NCBI RefSeq assembly: GCF_030704535.1
Contig: NC_081818.1
Location: 447,001 to 511,000, forward strand
DNA: 64,000 nt
Source of the DNA: Vitis vinifera
Lineage: Eukaryota > Streptophyta > Magnoliopsida > Vitales > Vitaceae
Direction of reading: 5' to 3'
In this document: one piece after another, positions 22,340 through 33,883 of the stretch
Layout of the letters: each line of letters starts with the position of its first letter
How positions within the stretch are numbered: the first letter of the stretch is position 1
Translations under genes and position numbers: made by a program
The notes under the pieces: generated by a model
The model's database searches: none
Seen by the model: only the letters and a program-made list of their open reading frames with translations
What the model was told of the DNA's origin: nothing

Positions 22340-25300
22340 AAAAAAAAAAATAAATAAATAAAATTGTGAACAAGTCTAAAATTAGATAAGTATACATTGG
22401 AATTGTTTTTAAAATTATTCAAACAACACCAATTTACCTTCTTTGGTTGTAGAGATTCACCTTTCGCAATCCTTTAACAGATTAAATTTCATCATCATAT
22501 ATTTTAAATAGCTTAAATTAAAAGTTGGATAGGCACCGAATGGAGCCTATCAGTTGGATTTGTGGTTGTTTGAGTGATTGATGCCTTTTGACGAAGGTGA
22601 AATTTGGACTGAGGAAATACATGTGATTGATTCATCCGTCATCCTTCTCCTAGAAGTCAAATATTACAAACTAATCTCTTAAGTCTTATCCTCTCTATTC
22701 AATGGTTGCTTAAGTCGCCTTCTTTTCTTCCCAGCAAATTAATAAAATATTAGAAAAATGAAAAAAAAAAAATCATTCTAAGTGAGTTATCTACTTGTCT
22801 TCTTGTGGAGGTTCTCTCTTTTGCCAGGTGACAGCTGTTGTTTCATTATTACTAAATTAAATAATATTTTTTATATAATTTGATGGCTTAACAACGTAAA
22901 AAAATGTTATTCCATCTTTTGCTTCATCATTTATTTATATTCATTATTCTCAATTTATTCAAGGAAAATTAGAAAAATGTGTTCTAACTATATTTTCTTA
23001 TTTATTGACCTCCTACCCAATGTTTAAAGAAGATTATCAATCAACTAAGTATTTGTTATTTAAGGTTACATGGCATGTTTTATACTTCATCAACTCATAT
23101 TCAAAATTCAATGTTTTGATTCTTAAATTTATTAAAATGTAATATTTTACCCTCTAAATTTATTAAAAAGTTAATAAATAGTTTATTAAGTAAATAAAAT
23201 ATTAAAATACAAAGAAAAACATATATTACCTAAGTTCGAAGTTGTTACACTTCGCAGCTGCATTCGAAAATAACAAATAATCATGCAAACATTTCTTTTA
23301 AAATAAAAAATTGAAACAAATAATTACTATAAGTATTTAAAAATTTTATTTTAGAACTATTAATTGAAAGTTGGTATTTTTCAATTTCATATTTAGTGTT
23401 CAAACCAAAATACTAAGAAGATTAATCTCTTTTATAATTTTATAAAAGGGTTGTAACTGAGGACAAAATGTTGATGTTAATAAGTTTAAGGGGTAAAATA
23501 TCGGGTTTTGAACGTGAGGGAGCAAAGTGTAAAACCCGTCAAAAATTGAGGGGGTTTTTATTTTTTATTTTTTTTAAAAAAAGCTTGAGTAAGAACGTGG
23601 TACCATACCCAAAATGTTTGAAATATAATTGAACCATGGTAGCATAAAAAATAGTATTATGATGCAAAAATAAAAAATAAAAAAATAAAATTGAAGATGT
23701 AAATAAATAAATAAAATTTAAGTAGAAACAAATAGTACTCGTATCAATATACACATAAATAAGATAATTTTTATGCATTTGATATATAGAGTTCATGGTT
23801 GCGGGGATCAATTTTTTTGAAAATGTTACGAAAACTTTAATTCTAAAGATTTATATCGAATCGTGTTTTAATAGATTATTCTTTAACAGAGTATTTAGAT
23901 ACATGTATGATATTTAAAAAGAAAAAAATGGTGAGTAAGACTACGTACATTATACATAGGAGAGCTGGAAATATTTGGGTCAAATATGATGAGTCATGGC
24001 CTTCCCTCTCCACCACTCTGAGGCTGTTTCTCTTCTTTCACTATCATGGACATTTTTGTGGTGGTAATCGTGCCAGTGGATATGGAATCATATAATACAA
24101 AGATGGAAGGTCCACTGGGTGATGAAAATGAAGTTGATGGAGATGGCCTTGGTGGTGGAGGAGGATTCTTTTTCTTATAATCCGACATCATAAAAAAACA
24201 ATATCCTTATTGTATTTCATGATATTGATGAATCAAACATACCAGGTTAAACAAATAAAAGCTTAGAATAATTTTTTTTTCTTAGGACCTAATATGGCAA
24301 TTACCCTCAAACTATAACTTTATCATAAGGAAGGAGCATGACTCTTTTTAATTCCATAAAAAACATTTTTAGTTTGTTCTTCTTTTGAATGACAAGTTTT
24401 GAAGAGTTTGATAATTTAAGAATAAAAAAATTTGAATCATGTAAAAAAGGAATAATGAATATATTATTTCTTAAAATTAAGAAAATAAAATTTTATTAAT
24501 ATTTGAATCTTCTTAATTTATGGAAATATTAATTTTAGCAAATTCCTCTCCATTATGGGCATGAATACACATATCCTTCATTATTTTCATCATTTGGATT
24601 TCGTTTATTATTTCTCTTTAAACTTTTATGGAAAGCATTTTATAAAAAAATTAATTAGTATTCCTTGACCAAGTGTTTTTGGTGATATGATATGATCTTT
24701 GAATATCCATTAAGTGTTAATACAAAAATCATTAAATGTACACTTGAATACACTTCTTTTGTATACCTCTAGAAACAAAAAAAATAATAATAATATAAAA
24801 ACAAGTAATATCGAAAGTTTAAAACAAAGGAATGAGTTTAAAATAATTTATTAATTATAAATCTTTTTTTTTTTTTTTACTTTTTCATTTCTTATGTTCT
24901 TTCATTTGTATTTTCTCTTGAAAATTTTAAGTCGAACATAACCTTATTAAATTTTAAAAAAATTTGAACTCTCCTGATAGCAAGCATAAAAAATAACTTA
25001 ATATAGAAATAACGACAAAATTGAATTTTGTAAAAAATTGGTGAATCATAGTAAGATTTTAAAATGATAATTTTTGCTTTAAATTCAACCATCAATTGAA
25101 GTGAAAAACAAGAAACTATTTAGGTTGATGTCTAATTTTACATATTTCAAAAAGTGAATATCACATGTTATGATAGACAAAAAAATCTTCAATATCGATG
25201 TTGGAAACATTTGAAATGACATAATAAAAGCTAAATAAAAATAAAAGATGAATTATAATATCATATGCAAATGGTAAATCAATTCAGTTGTTATAGAAAG

Positions 25301-25620
25301 TAATTCAAATATAATAATAAATGAAAAATATAATGAATTACCTGACATTATTGCTTAGAAAGCTTCTTATCAAAGTATTATAGAAATATTAAGTATTTTT
25401 AATATAAGAAAAATAAGTGAATTATGGTGGACGTACCAAATATATGAGTTTAATATAAACTTGAAAAACATTATTGATGTATTGATTGAGAACCATATTA
25501 TAAGAACCTAGCATTCCCACTTCATGTCAACGTCTTTAATTATTCTAAATATTTAATGTACCAAACCATATCATATGACGATATGATTTTTCATGTGAAC
25601 GTACCAATACTTTAATTTTT
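22340..25620. other. Gene-free AT-rich block
   Basis: About 3.3 kb of very AT-rich DNA with many A and T runs. ORFs are short and without family resemblance. A 65-codon Pro-rich minus-strand ORF (23994-24191) was considered and not accepted. Nothing else is recognisable. Confidence 0.6.
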
Positions 25621-25705
25621 ATCTATAAGCACGAGCCGGAGGCCGATCCAGACCACACATCACGTTGGTGGACCCCAGTCCCTATCAACGGTCGGAACAT
25701 GCTTC

Positions 25706-25711
25706 CACGTG
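25706..25711. promoter_or_regulatory. G-box (CACGTG) upstream of the NEAP gene
   Basis: A palindromic CACGTG core in a GC-richer island (25630-26060) just upstream of the NEAP-type gene. This is the target of plant bZIP/bHLH factors. Function is inferred from position only. Confidence 0.4.
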
Positions 25712-25991
25712 GGTGATCCTGAGCGCAGCCAGATGAAAATTTTGGATTTGGCGCGCTCAGGTTAAGGTCAAACCAAACTGTAGGTTCGGGATTTGGCATT
25801 TATTGAACCCGAGGCTCGGAGACCCCGAACCTCAATTCCATTTAGGCTTCAGACATGTCGCTTGATTACCGGAAAAATCCCAATAAATTAAAAAGAAAAG
25901 AAAATGGAAAAATTAATCCTCTGAATCGGCTGCGGGCGAGCCCAGGGTAGGAATCTGGCTTCAGGAGTTGAGCCGTTGAAGCTGAAATAGC

Positions 25992-25997
25992 CACGTG
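25992..25997. promoter_or_regulatory. Second G-box (CCACGTGAC) near the NEAP leader
   Basis: A second CACGTG core, in an ABRE-like CCACGTGAC context, about 500 bases before the NEAP start codon. A leader intron may run from about 26072 to the CAG at 26408-26410. Confidence 0.4.
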
Positions 25998-26496
25998 ACG
26001 AGAGCCACGAACTCGTTTTCTTCTGAATGCGAATCGACTGTGACTCCCAGAGTTTTTTCTCTCTGAAGAGACGGTGGTAATCTTCTTCTTGAACTCTCTC
26101 TCTCTCTCTATTTCTGTTGGTTCTGATTAATTAATTAATTAATAATTTTTTTGAGATTTTTTGAGGCGTGTGGGGTTGGAGTGTTGTTTGCCAGAAAAAA
26201 TAGGGGGATTTTCTTGGGAAATCATTTTTTTTTTCCATAGAAAATACGATGGGGAGTTACTTAACTTGGATTTACATCAACTTCAAGTTTGGATTTCCCG
26301 ATTTTGAAAATTGTCAAACCTTTACAGTAGAAAGAAAGTTACCGTTTTTTGCTTTTTTCGTGCATCTAGATGATTCAAATTAAATGCGCAGCTACCGTTT
26401 TCACATGCAGGCGTGCCGACCTCTCAGGCTCTGGGCTTGATTCAGTGTATTCACATAGTTGTTAAGAATTTTTATGACTATATTCTCGTGAGTGAG

Positions 26497-29400
26497 ATGT
26501 CGGTTTCGGAGAAATCATCAGCGGCGTCGTCGTCGTCGTCTTCGGCGTTAACGTCGTCGTCGTCGTCTTCGGTTCGGGATATCGATCCGTTGTTGAAGGA
26601 TCTGAATGAGAAGAAGCAGAGCTTTAGGAAAAACGTGGTGTCGTTGGCGGCGGAGTTGAAGGAGGTGCGAGGCCGTCTCGCTTCGCAAGAACAGTCCTTT
26701 GCTAAAGAAACCCTAAATAGAAAGGCATGTGATTTTGTAATTCGGTGCCTTTTGTTTTGTTTTGTTTTGTTTTGAAAGGTTTGTGTTCAGTTGAATCTTG
26801 GAACCATTCATTGTTCTTTTTGGTCTTGTTCGATAATTGAGTCCTTTTTTGTGTGGGACCTCCTCAGGTGCTTGGTAGCTGAGAAAACATAAGAAAAGTA
26901 AAGAATTTGAAATTTTTATTTTTTGTTTTTCATTTTTGTCTAATTTCTTAGGACCTCAAGGAATCGACAAGGATAACCATTTTGCACAGTGGAAGGGAGA
27001 TTTTCGTTTCCTGAAAAGCATGAGATCGAAAAATTAATTATTTTCCTCTACTTTCTGCAGTTTTCTTACGACCTTCGGGTTGATTATTAGAATTTAATCA
27101 ATTTTGGGTTCCCACAGGTAGCGGAGACGAAGGCCAAGAGCATGGAAGAGGAAATAGGCAGATTGCAGAAAAGCTTAGAAGAAAGAAATGGACAATTGCA
27201 GGCATCTGCTATGACTACTGAGAAGGTCCCACGAATCCCAACTCCTTGATCCTATGGTTTCTTGATCTTCTATATTACTTCTGGTAGATAGCTTGAAGTT
27301 AATTGAATGTGATTGGAATGGGCGCTAACATTTAATTCAATAACTAGGGTTGGTAACAATTTTGCTTGAGTTCAGCTAGTTCTTTAATGGGTTTTTAAAC
27401 CCACTATTTACTGATTTGATAGTCATTCTTTTGGGTACTTTTGTCCCTTTCTTTTGTATTTCTTCAATGTGGGGAGTTGAAAAATATCCAAGTGTTTTGG
27501 TGTGTTGTTTGAATGTTTCAACAAGCGTTTTGTCTGTATGCATGAAACATAGTTGAAGTCCTTGAGGAAGTGATTAAAATGCCATATATTCATAGATCAA
27601 ACCATTTGGATCTGTATGTTGAGTTTTTAACCCAGTCAAACTATTGTTGTTTCATTTGTTTTCTTAAAATAATTTTTTTGCCCTTCTTTGTTGCACAATA
27701 AATTATTCCATAGAAAGAAAAAGGTAAAAAAAATGGGGGTTGTGGAAATGGTTTCAACCCATATCCTTAGGAATAATTTACTAGATTAACAGAGGGAATA
27801 ACTTCAATTCATGTTGTATATATGTCATGCTTAATAAAAGAAAGCTTTGTGGCTTGTACAAGTGGGCTTTTATAAGGCAAAAGATTGAATGAAAATTAAT
27901 TGGTATAAAAAGTTTTTAGGTATGTGTGCATATAAACATACATTATGTTTGTTTGTTTATTGTATTTGTTTATGTGCAGTGCATTCTAAATCTAACAATA
28001 CAGATTTGATTTTAGAATATTGCTAGTGAGTAAATATTTGAGAATGTTGACTATGCAATCAAGTTTCTTCTAGAAAAGTAGTGGATGATAGGAGTTGAAA
28101 TCTGTATTATTTTGTCAATACTAAGCAGGCCATATCATTCAAGGGATGATTATTTGCAACAAGGACTCCCTATATATACCATCAAGCTTTCACCGTCCAA
28201 GCAGTTGTGTTTTTTTTTATCCCTAGGTGGAATATGCAGTAGCTTCAAGAGAAAGTACACATGATTTGGTATTTTATTGTGGAATGAAAAAACATGTTGA
28301 TTTGTGGATAACCCATCCTTGTTGCTACCACAAAAACATTTTTTGCATTTACAACATTAGCCTGCTTTATAGATATGCATGTTCTTTTATCATAATCAAA
28401 ATCAGAAAATCGCTTCCTATAAAAAAAAGTGGCAACAACTTGAAGAAATGTACACCAGTTAAACAGCTTGTACTTACAAGTCTTAGCTATAGCTGCCAAT
28501 TGGATAGTTTAGTTTCAGAGGATGGATCTGAAGTATTTCATTTATTTATGATTTACTTTTATATTTGCTATTGCTTTGCTAGATAACCATCTTTAGATTA
28601 TAGTTGTTCCCCACATAAATCTAGCTGGATCAAGCTGTGTCCTTTCTCATTGTGTTGCCACTTCTGTTATTCTGATTCTTAGTTTTTAATGGGACACAGT
28701 ACCTCCAGGAGTTGGATGGTCTTAGATCACAGCTTTCATTCACTCAAGCTACTGCTGATGCAAGTGCTGCATCAGCTCAATCAGCACAGCTTCAGTGTTT
28801 GGCACTGATAAAGGAACTAGATGAGAAGAATATTTCATTAAAAGAGCACGGGGATCGTGTAAATAGGCTGGGAGAGCAATTAGATAATCTGCAGAAGGAT
28901 CTTCAAGCTAGGGAATATTCTCAAAAACAATTGAAAGATGAAGTTTTGAGAATTGAGCATGACATTATGCAAGCTGTTGCCAAAGCTGGAGCAAACAGGG
29001 ATTGTGAACTGAGGAAAATATTAGATGAGGTTTCTCCAAAGAATTTTGAGAAGATTAATAAGCTTTTAATTGCTAAAGATGATGAAATAGCCAAACTGAA
29101 AGATGAAATCAGGATTATGTCTGCTCACTGGAAGCTCAAAACTAAGGAAATGGAATCACAGGTACATTTGTCATCAGTTGCTTCCATATTTTACTTTTAT
29201 TCACCTTCCAGTGCTGCATTTCTTCAATTAAGGTGTGCCATTATTCGTGTATTTATGAACTGTAATCTGTTTGTGGAACAGTTAGAGAAGCATCGTAGAG
29301 CTGATCAGGAACTGAAAAAGAGAGTACTAAAATTGGAGTTCTGTCTCCAGGAAGCTCGTGCTCAAACACGAAAGCTCCAGAGGGTAATGTTATATTTCTT

Positions 29401-30582
29401 TACTCCTTTTATATATACTAGCTTGTGACTAATTTCTGCAAGGAGAATTTTCACTCCTGTGCAGGTTCATTCTTCTCATTTTGTATTAAAATCGTAATCT
29501 TTTGTATGGAAATTGATTAGATGCCTGTCTGTGCAACATTTAATTTCCATCAAGTAGATGGTCCACACCCATATTGTAAAGAAATGGTCCCATTGTGTTC
29601 TATACTTCTATTCATCCAAAATCGTCATGGCTGAAAACTAGTTCAGGTCCTGATCAGCTTAATGGTCCTCACCGTTATTGCATGCAAGTAGCTCCTGATC
29701 ATGAAAACTGCAATATTTCTCTCTTGAAATAATTGCAACCATAAATGCTATTAATTAGGTCTATTTAGTGCAACACTTTCCCTTGAAATAATTGCAACCA
29801 CAAATATTCTTAGTTAGATCTATTTAATTACTTTTTAGTTTGAAGAACTTAAACTTCACACTTTCAGAAACTTGACTGTTAAAGCTAAAAGCTTAAACTG
29901 TTAGGATATGTCACTTGTAGCCCCATATCCTCACCTGGAGAGATAACTCGACAGTAGTTATAGATTACAGATAGGTAGATGGGGGAATAATCAGTAGGAG
30001 AGACTTGAATTCAAGACTTCTAGTTAACTATAACTTTGATACCAGGTTAAACTACTAATTTACTTAAAAGCTTAAACTAGTAGGATACAAGTGCCATATC
30101 CTCACCTGGAGAGATAACTCGACAGTAGTTATAGATTACAGATAGGTAGATGGGGGAATAATCAGTAGGAGAGACTTGAATTCAAGACTTCTAGTTAACT
30201 ATAACTTTGATACCAGGTTAAACTACTAATTTACTTAAAAGCTTAAACTAGTAGGATACAAGTGCACCATGTACAACAGGCTAATATTTACAAATTATTT
30301 CCAAATTAAAATATAGATCAAATTCTTTACTTCTGTCATTCCACCATCATTCTTTACTTGATTTAACTCTATTCACCTGCTTTATACTTAGCTTCATTTA
30401 ATTTATCATGATAGATGGGAGAGCGAAGGGACAAAGCCCTGAAAGAACTCAGAGATCAATTAGCAACAAAGCAACAGGTTGAAGCAGCAGGTATTGAGAA
30501 GCAGAATTTCTGGGAGAGCTCAGGTTTCAAGATTGTAGTTTCTATGTCCATGTTGATCTTGGTGGTATTCTCTAAGCGGTAA
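26497..30582 (+). CDS. NEAP: Nuclear-envelope-associated protein (NEAP type), coiled coil, tail-anchored, 355 aa
   Basis: Five coding exons: 26497-26724, 27118-27225, 28700-29161, 29282-29383 and 30415-30582. After a Ser-rich start, almost the whole length (about 30-320) is coiled coil. The C-terminus [18 protein letters not shown] (338-355) is a short hydrophobic tail anchor with a basic end. This architecture and motifs such as [40 protein letters not shown] and [17 protein letters not shown] match the plant NEAP proteins, which sit at the inner nuclear membrane, associate with SUN proteins and link envelope to chromatin. Intron 1 appears to start with GC (AAG|GCATGT). An in-frame GT 12 bases later would insert four residues not expected from the family. 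Intron 4 holds a 171-bp duplication. The start at 26497 is chosen over an upstream GTG because of family length. Confidence 0.92.
29923..30264 (-). repeat. 171-bp near-perfect tandem duplication, TRIM-like, in NEAP intron 4
   Basis: Two virtually identical 171-bp units (29923-30093 and 30094-30264). On the minus strand each contains TGGTATCAAAG (30034-30044 and 30205-30215), close to a tRNA-Met primer-binding site, next to a block of about 50 bp that looks like a short LTR. A diverged third copy of that block lies at about 29876-29920. The near identity points to a recent duplication. The LTR reading is tentative because target duplications and a clear purine tract were not found. Confidence 0.7.
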
Positions 30583-31624
30583 AATTATTAGGTTATTTAG
30601 TTGTTATTGTATAAGAGGAACTGCACATCTTAAATTTTTATCCGAGCAATACAGGCCATTTTGTAAAGATGTTAGCTCAAGAGGTTCTCTTCTTTTCTGT
30701 AGCATCAGAGAGGGGAAGCACTTTGTTCCCATAATCACAATTGCATTTCTGAGAGATGTCATGAACCTAAAATACAGAGCGAAACAATTAAAGAACGCAA
30801 TTTGTTACATCATATTTGTTCATTCTTCATACACTTCTCTGTTTGTGTTAGGTGTTTTAACACTTTGACTATCCACAGGAAGGGCATATTATTACTAGTG
30901 GAATCCCTTAATATCGGATCATAAACTTTGCAGATGTTCCGAATGATAGCCTGTCTCCCCTTCTAACGTCAATAGGCTACTGATGCAATTAGCATCCAAT
31001 GCACAAGGGTCTACCTTTTGGTTGGTATTTGTCATATCCTAGGGTAGACCTTTTTGACTATTTAGAATATTAATCATGTGCGGTAGACTTACACTATCTC
31101 TCGATTATTTAGCTTATCTGAAAATCAAATTATTAGCATTTTGACAAACAAATGCAAACTGGAGTCATTGAAGTGATCAGCATTAGAAAATTAGTCTGTC
31201 AATGATGACTTGAATTATGATTTATGAAACTACTACCCTATGTGCTGATTGTTCGATTAGGGGAAGTTACTGTACCCAGAACTACAAATTGGTACAACCT
31301 CTAAAAGAGATGGAATCAGAAAATCCTCATGTATCTGTCTGAAGTTGTAGTTTTCTAAGGTAGCTCATCGTGAAATGCAGAAAACGAATTCATGTAGATA
31401 TTGTACTAGAAATTATCTTTACATCTCGGGCAAGTGCAGGACAGTGAATATTTGAGCAGGATATTGGTGTTATGATCAAGCCTTGAGGAACTCACCACTA
31501 GCTGCTCCTTTTCCTGCAAAGGTGGACGGACTATCTGTACACAGCTCAAAAAGCTGGAACTCTCCCCTCAGTAGCTGAAACCTGAGCGTATGACCCGTTC
31601 ATGTGCCTGGGTTTAGTTATTGAC
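30583..31624. other. Convergent 3' region between NEAP and X8 genes
   Basis: About 1 kb between two stop codons facing each other. It should contain both 3' UTRs. No further feature was recognised. Confidence 0.6.
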
Positions 31625-33883
31625 CTATATGTCCAGGGTGATTTTTGCGGTGATGAAGGATGTCACCAGAATGATGTTGCCAATGAAGGGTTGCAAGTGA
31701 GCAGCTGATGCAGATACTGAAGAGCTAGCACCTTGAGGGCTTCCAGATCCATAACCGGTTGTGGTAGCTGAAGCAGGGTTGCTTGTGTTTAGCATTGTTG
31801 GTGGAGTACCAGAGCTGCAAACAAAGGCAGCAAAAACGAAAGAAGGAAAAAAAAAGGAAAACAGACAAATATGAGGGTCATTTTCTCCGAAGTTATCTGG
31901 GTATAAGAAAGTGAGAACAGGCATTTATTTACCCTGATATTGCTGGCCATGATGATGATGATGTTGTTGTTGGTGATGTTATTGTTGGCAATGAAGGTGT
32001 TGGTGATGATGATGACGAGGATGACGATGATGACAGGAAAACGCAAGATCCTGTACCTGTTGAAAACTTAGTTCAGGAAGGCCTGCTAACATATTACTAG
32101 TCACACATGCAAAACATAGAAGAAACAATAGATGCATCCTCTGTTCTTACTTGGATTGATGTTAACTATCATGGCAGTTCCACCAAAGTCACAGCTGGAT
32201 GCTGTTGGATTCTTCTGATAGTAGCTGTTGAATGCATATGAGGCATGGCTTTGAAGGGTGTTTGGATTGTAACAGCTTGCACCCTGCTGAATCGTCGAGC
32301 AGTCTGCGCCTCCAATCCCACACGCATAATCCAATGCTGCCTGGAGTGCAGACTCCATTGCTCCAGTCTTTGCCACACACCAGCTCTGTCCCACAGCTGC
32401 AGGAGAGTTTGGCGTTGCTGGAGGCATCACAGGGCTTGTGAAGGGTGTTGTGGTAGGAATATTTCCTGATGGGGCTGGATAAGTAGTTACTGGGTTGGTT
32501 ATTGGTTGAGCCCCAGGCACTGTGATGGGTGTTGTAACTGGACTGGTGACTGGTACTGGCGAATTCAACGGATTTGTGGGGGGAATGGTGATAGGCGTGG
32601 TGGAGGGAACGGTAACAGGAGTGGCATCAGGATTAGGTGGTGTTATTGTAACAGGGCTAGTGGATGGGACAGTGACGATCGTCGGTGTGGGATTATCAAG
32701 CGGAATGGTGACTGGGTTTGTGGGAAAGGTTGTTGTTGGGGGGTCGAAAGCATCATGTAAAGTTGTTTTCAGGTGGAAGTTGTTCAGCAGTTCTCTTCTG
32801 GAAGAAGGAAACAGTTGCTCTTCTTCCCTTTTCAGCTCTTTCTGATTGAATTCTTCCATATCAGACACTTCTGCGTATAACCCGGATATCTTACCTATAA
32901 TCTGTGTGTTGTTCTCTAAAGATTTTGAGATCTTATCGGTGAATGCAGCTACTTCAATCCCGCTAGGAGCAGCAGGGCTCTTGACTGTCAACATCATGGG
33001 AACATCACTGCAAGGAAGAACAGCATTGGCATGGGTGGCTCTCTTGATCATTGCCTGAACAAACTGATCTCCCATGCTCAATTCTCCATCAACACGGGCT
33101 TCTACAATGACAAAAGACCTAGTTTTCTTGATAAAATGAAAAATCCTGCGCAGGTCTCTTTCATGTTTTCCATCAAGGTTCTCCAAGAATTTCAGGGAGA
33201 ATGCTACTGTCACCTTCACTTCACTGCTGAGGTGAAAACTACTGAGGATTGAATGGGTTGATATCAAGGTGGATAGAACTCTGGGCAACTCATTTTTTCC
33301 TGGTAATTCACTGCTAACACTACTTGCTATGACACTCTGGATGTTTACGTGCGGGAGAAAGGTCAGTAGATGGGTTTTGAGCCATGAAATAGATGAAGGT
33401 GTGGAATCTCTCAGACTCTCAACTCTTGTTTCATTTAAGTAAAGATCAACAGATACACCTGTGTTGAAAAGACTATTTAAAACCTTGTGATCTGCGACAA
33501 AAACCCGAATCTGAGATGCTGAGACCTTGTTTTGCTTCAGGAATGACACTGTTTTAGTAGCTGATGAAGCTCCCCTACTTCTCCTTGCATCATAGGAGAA
33601 ACCCACCAGAGTTGCTGCATGGAACAAAATGAAAATAATGATTTAAGCTCTTCAATGTCCATAAAATTCAATCCATCAATAGGGAAAACATCAGAAGAAA
33701 ACTAAATGTATATGCAGCGTTACTCAAAATCCCAGTTAGATCAAGCTATTTTGAGATGAAAACAAACCAAACCATAAAACAGAACATTAAAAACATTAGT
33801 GTCAGTTACTTACCTGAAGAGTAGAAGGCAAGAACAGAGAGCAGTAGCAAGAAGAGGAGACACTTCGAAGCTTCTCCTGCCAT
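31625..33883 (-). CDS. Secreted GH17-like / X8 (CBM43) protein with GPI signal, 615 aa
   Basis: Four coding exons: 33883-33814, 33614-32151, 32056-31933 and 31814-31625. Residues 1-23 are a signal peptide. About 25-300 resembles a diverged GH17 beta-1,3-glucanase fold (VGFSYDAR in place of the usual IGVNYG, then [16 protein letters not shown]), but the canonical catalytic Glu motifs are not visible, so hydrolase activity is doubtful. A Thr/Pro-rich stalk (about 315-430) of repeated VTIPP/PTNP units follows. The X8 domain (434-520) has all six Cys: 436, 455, 462, 471, 498 and 516. It is followed by a Ser-rich stretch and a hydrophobic C-terminus ending [10 protein letters not shown], as for a GPI anchor. 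X8 domains bind beta-1,3-glucan (callose), so a cell-wall or plasmodesmatal location is inferred. It is convergent with NEAP. Confidence 0.9.

Noticed and set aside
23994-24191. 65-codon Pro/Ser-rich minus-strand ORF with a PSGPS motif
   Set aside because: The motif recalled IDA/PIP-type peptides, but there is no signal peptide and the motif is not at the C-terminus.
26413-26496. Upstream extension of NEAP exon 1
   Set aside because: It would begin at GTG, lies right after a likely leader-intron acceptor, and the extra 28 residues do not fit the family.
28227-28586. 119-codon plus-strand ORF
   Set aside because: Lies inside NEAP intron 2. Composition is random-like and there is no resemblance to any family.
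32506-32845. Gly/Val-rich plus-strand ORFs
   Set aside because: Antisense shadows of the Thr/Pro-rich stalk of the X8 protein.
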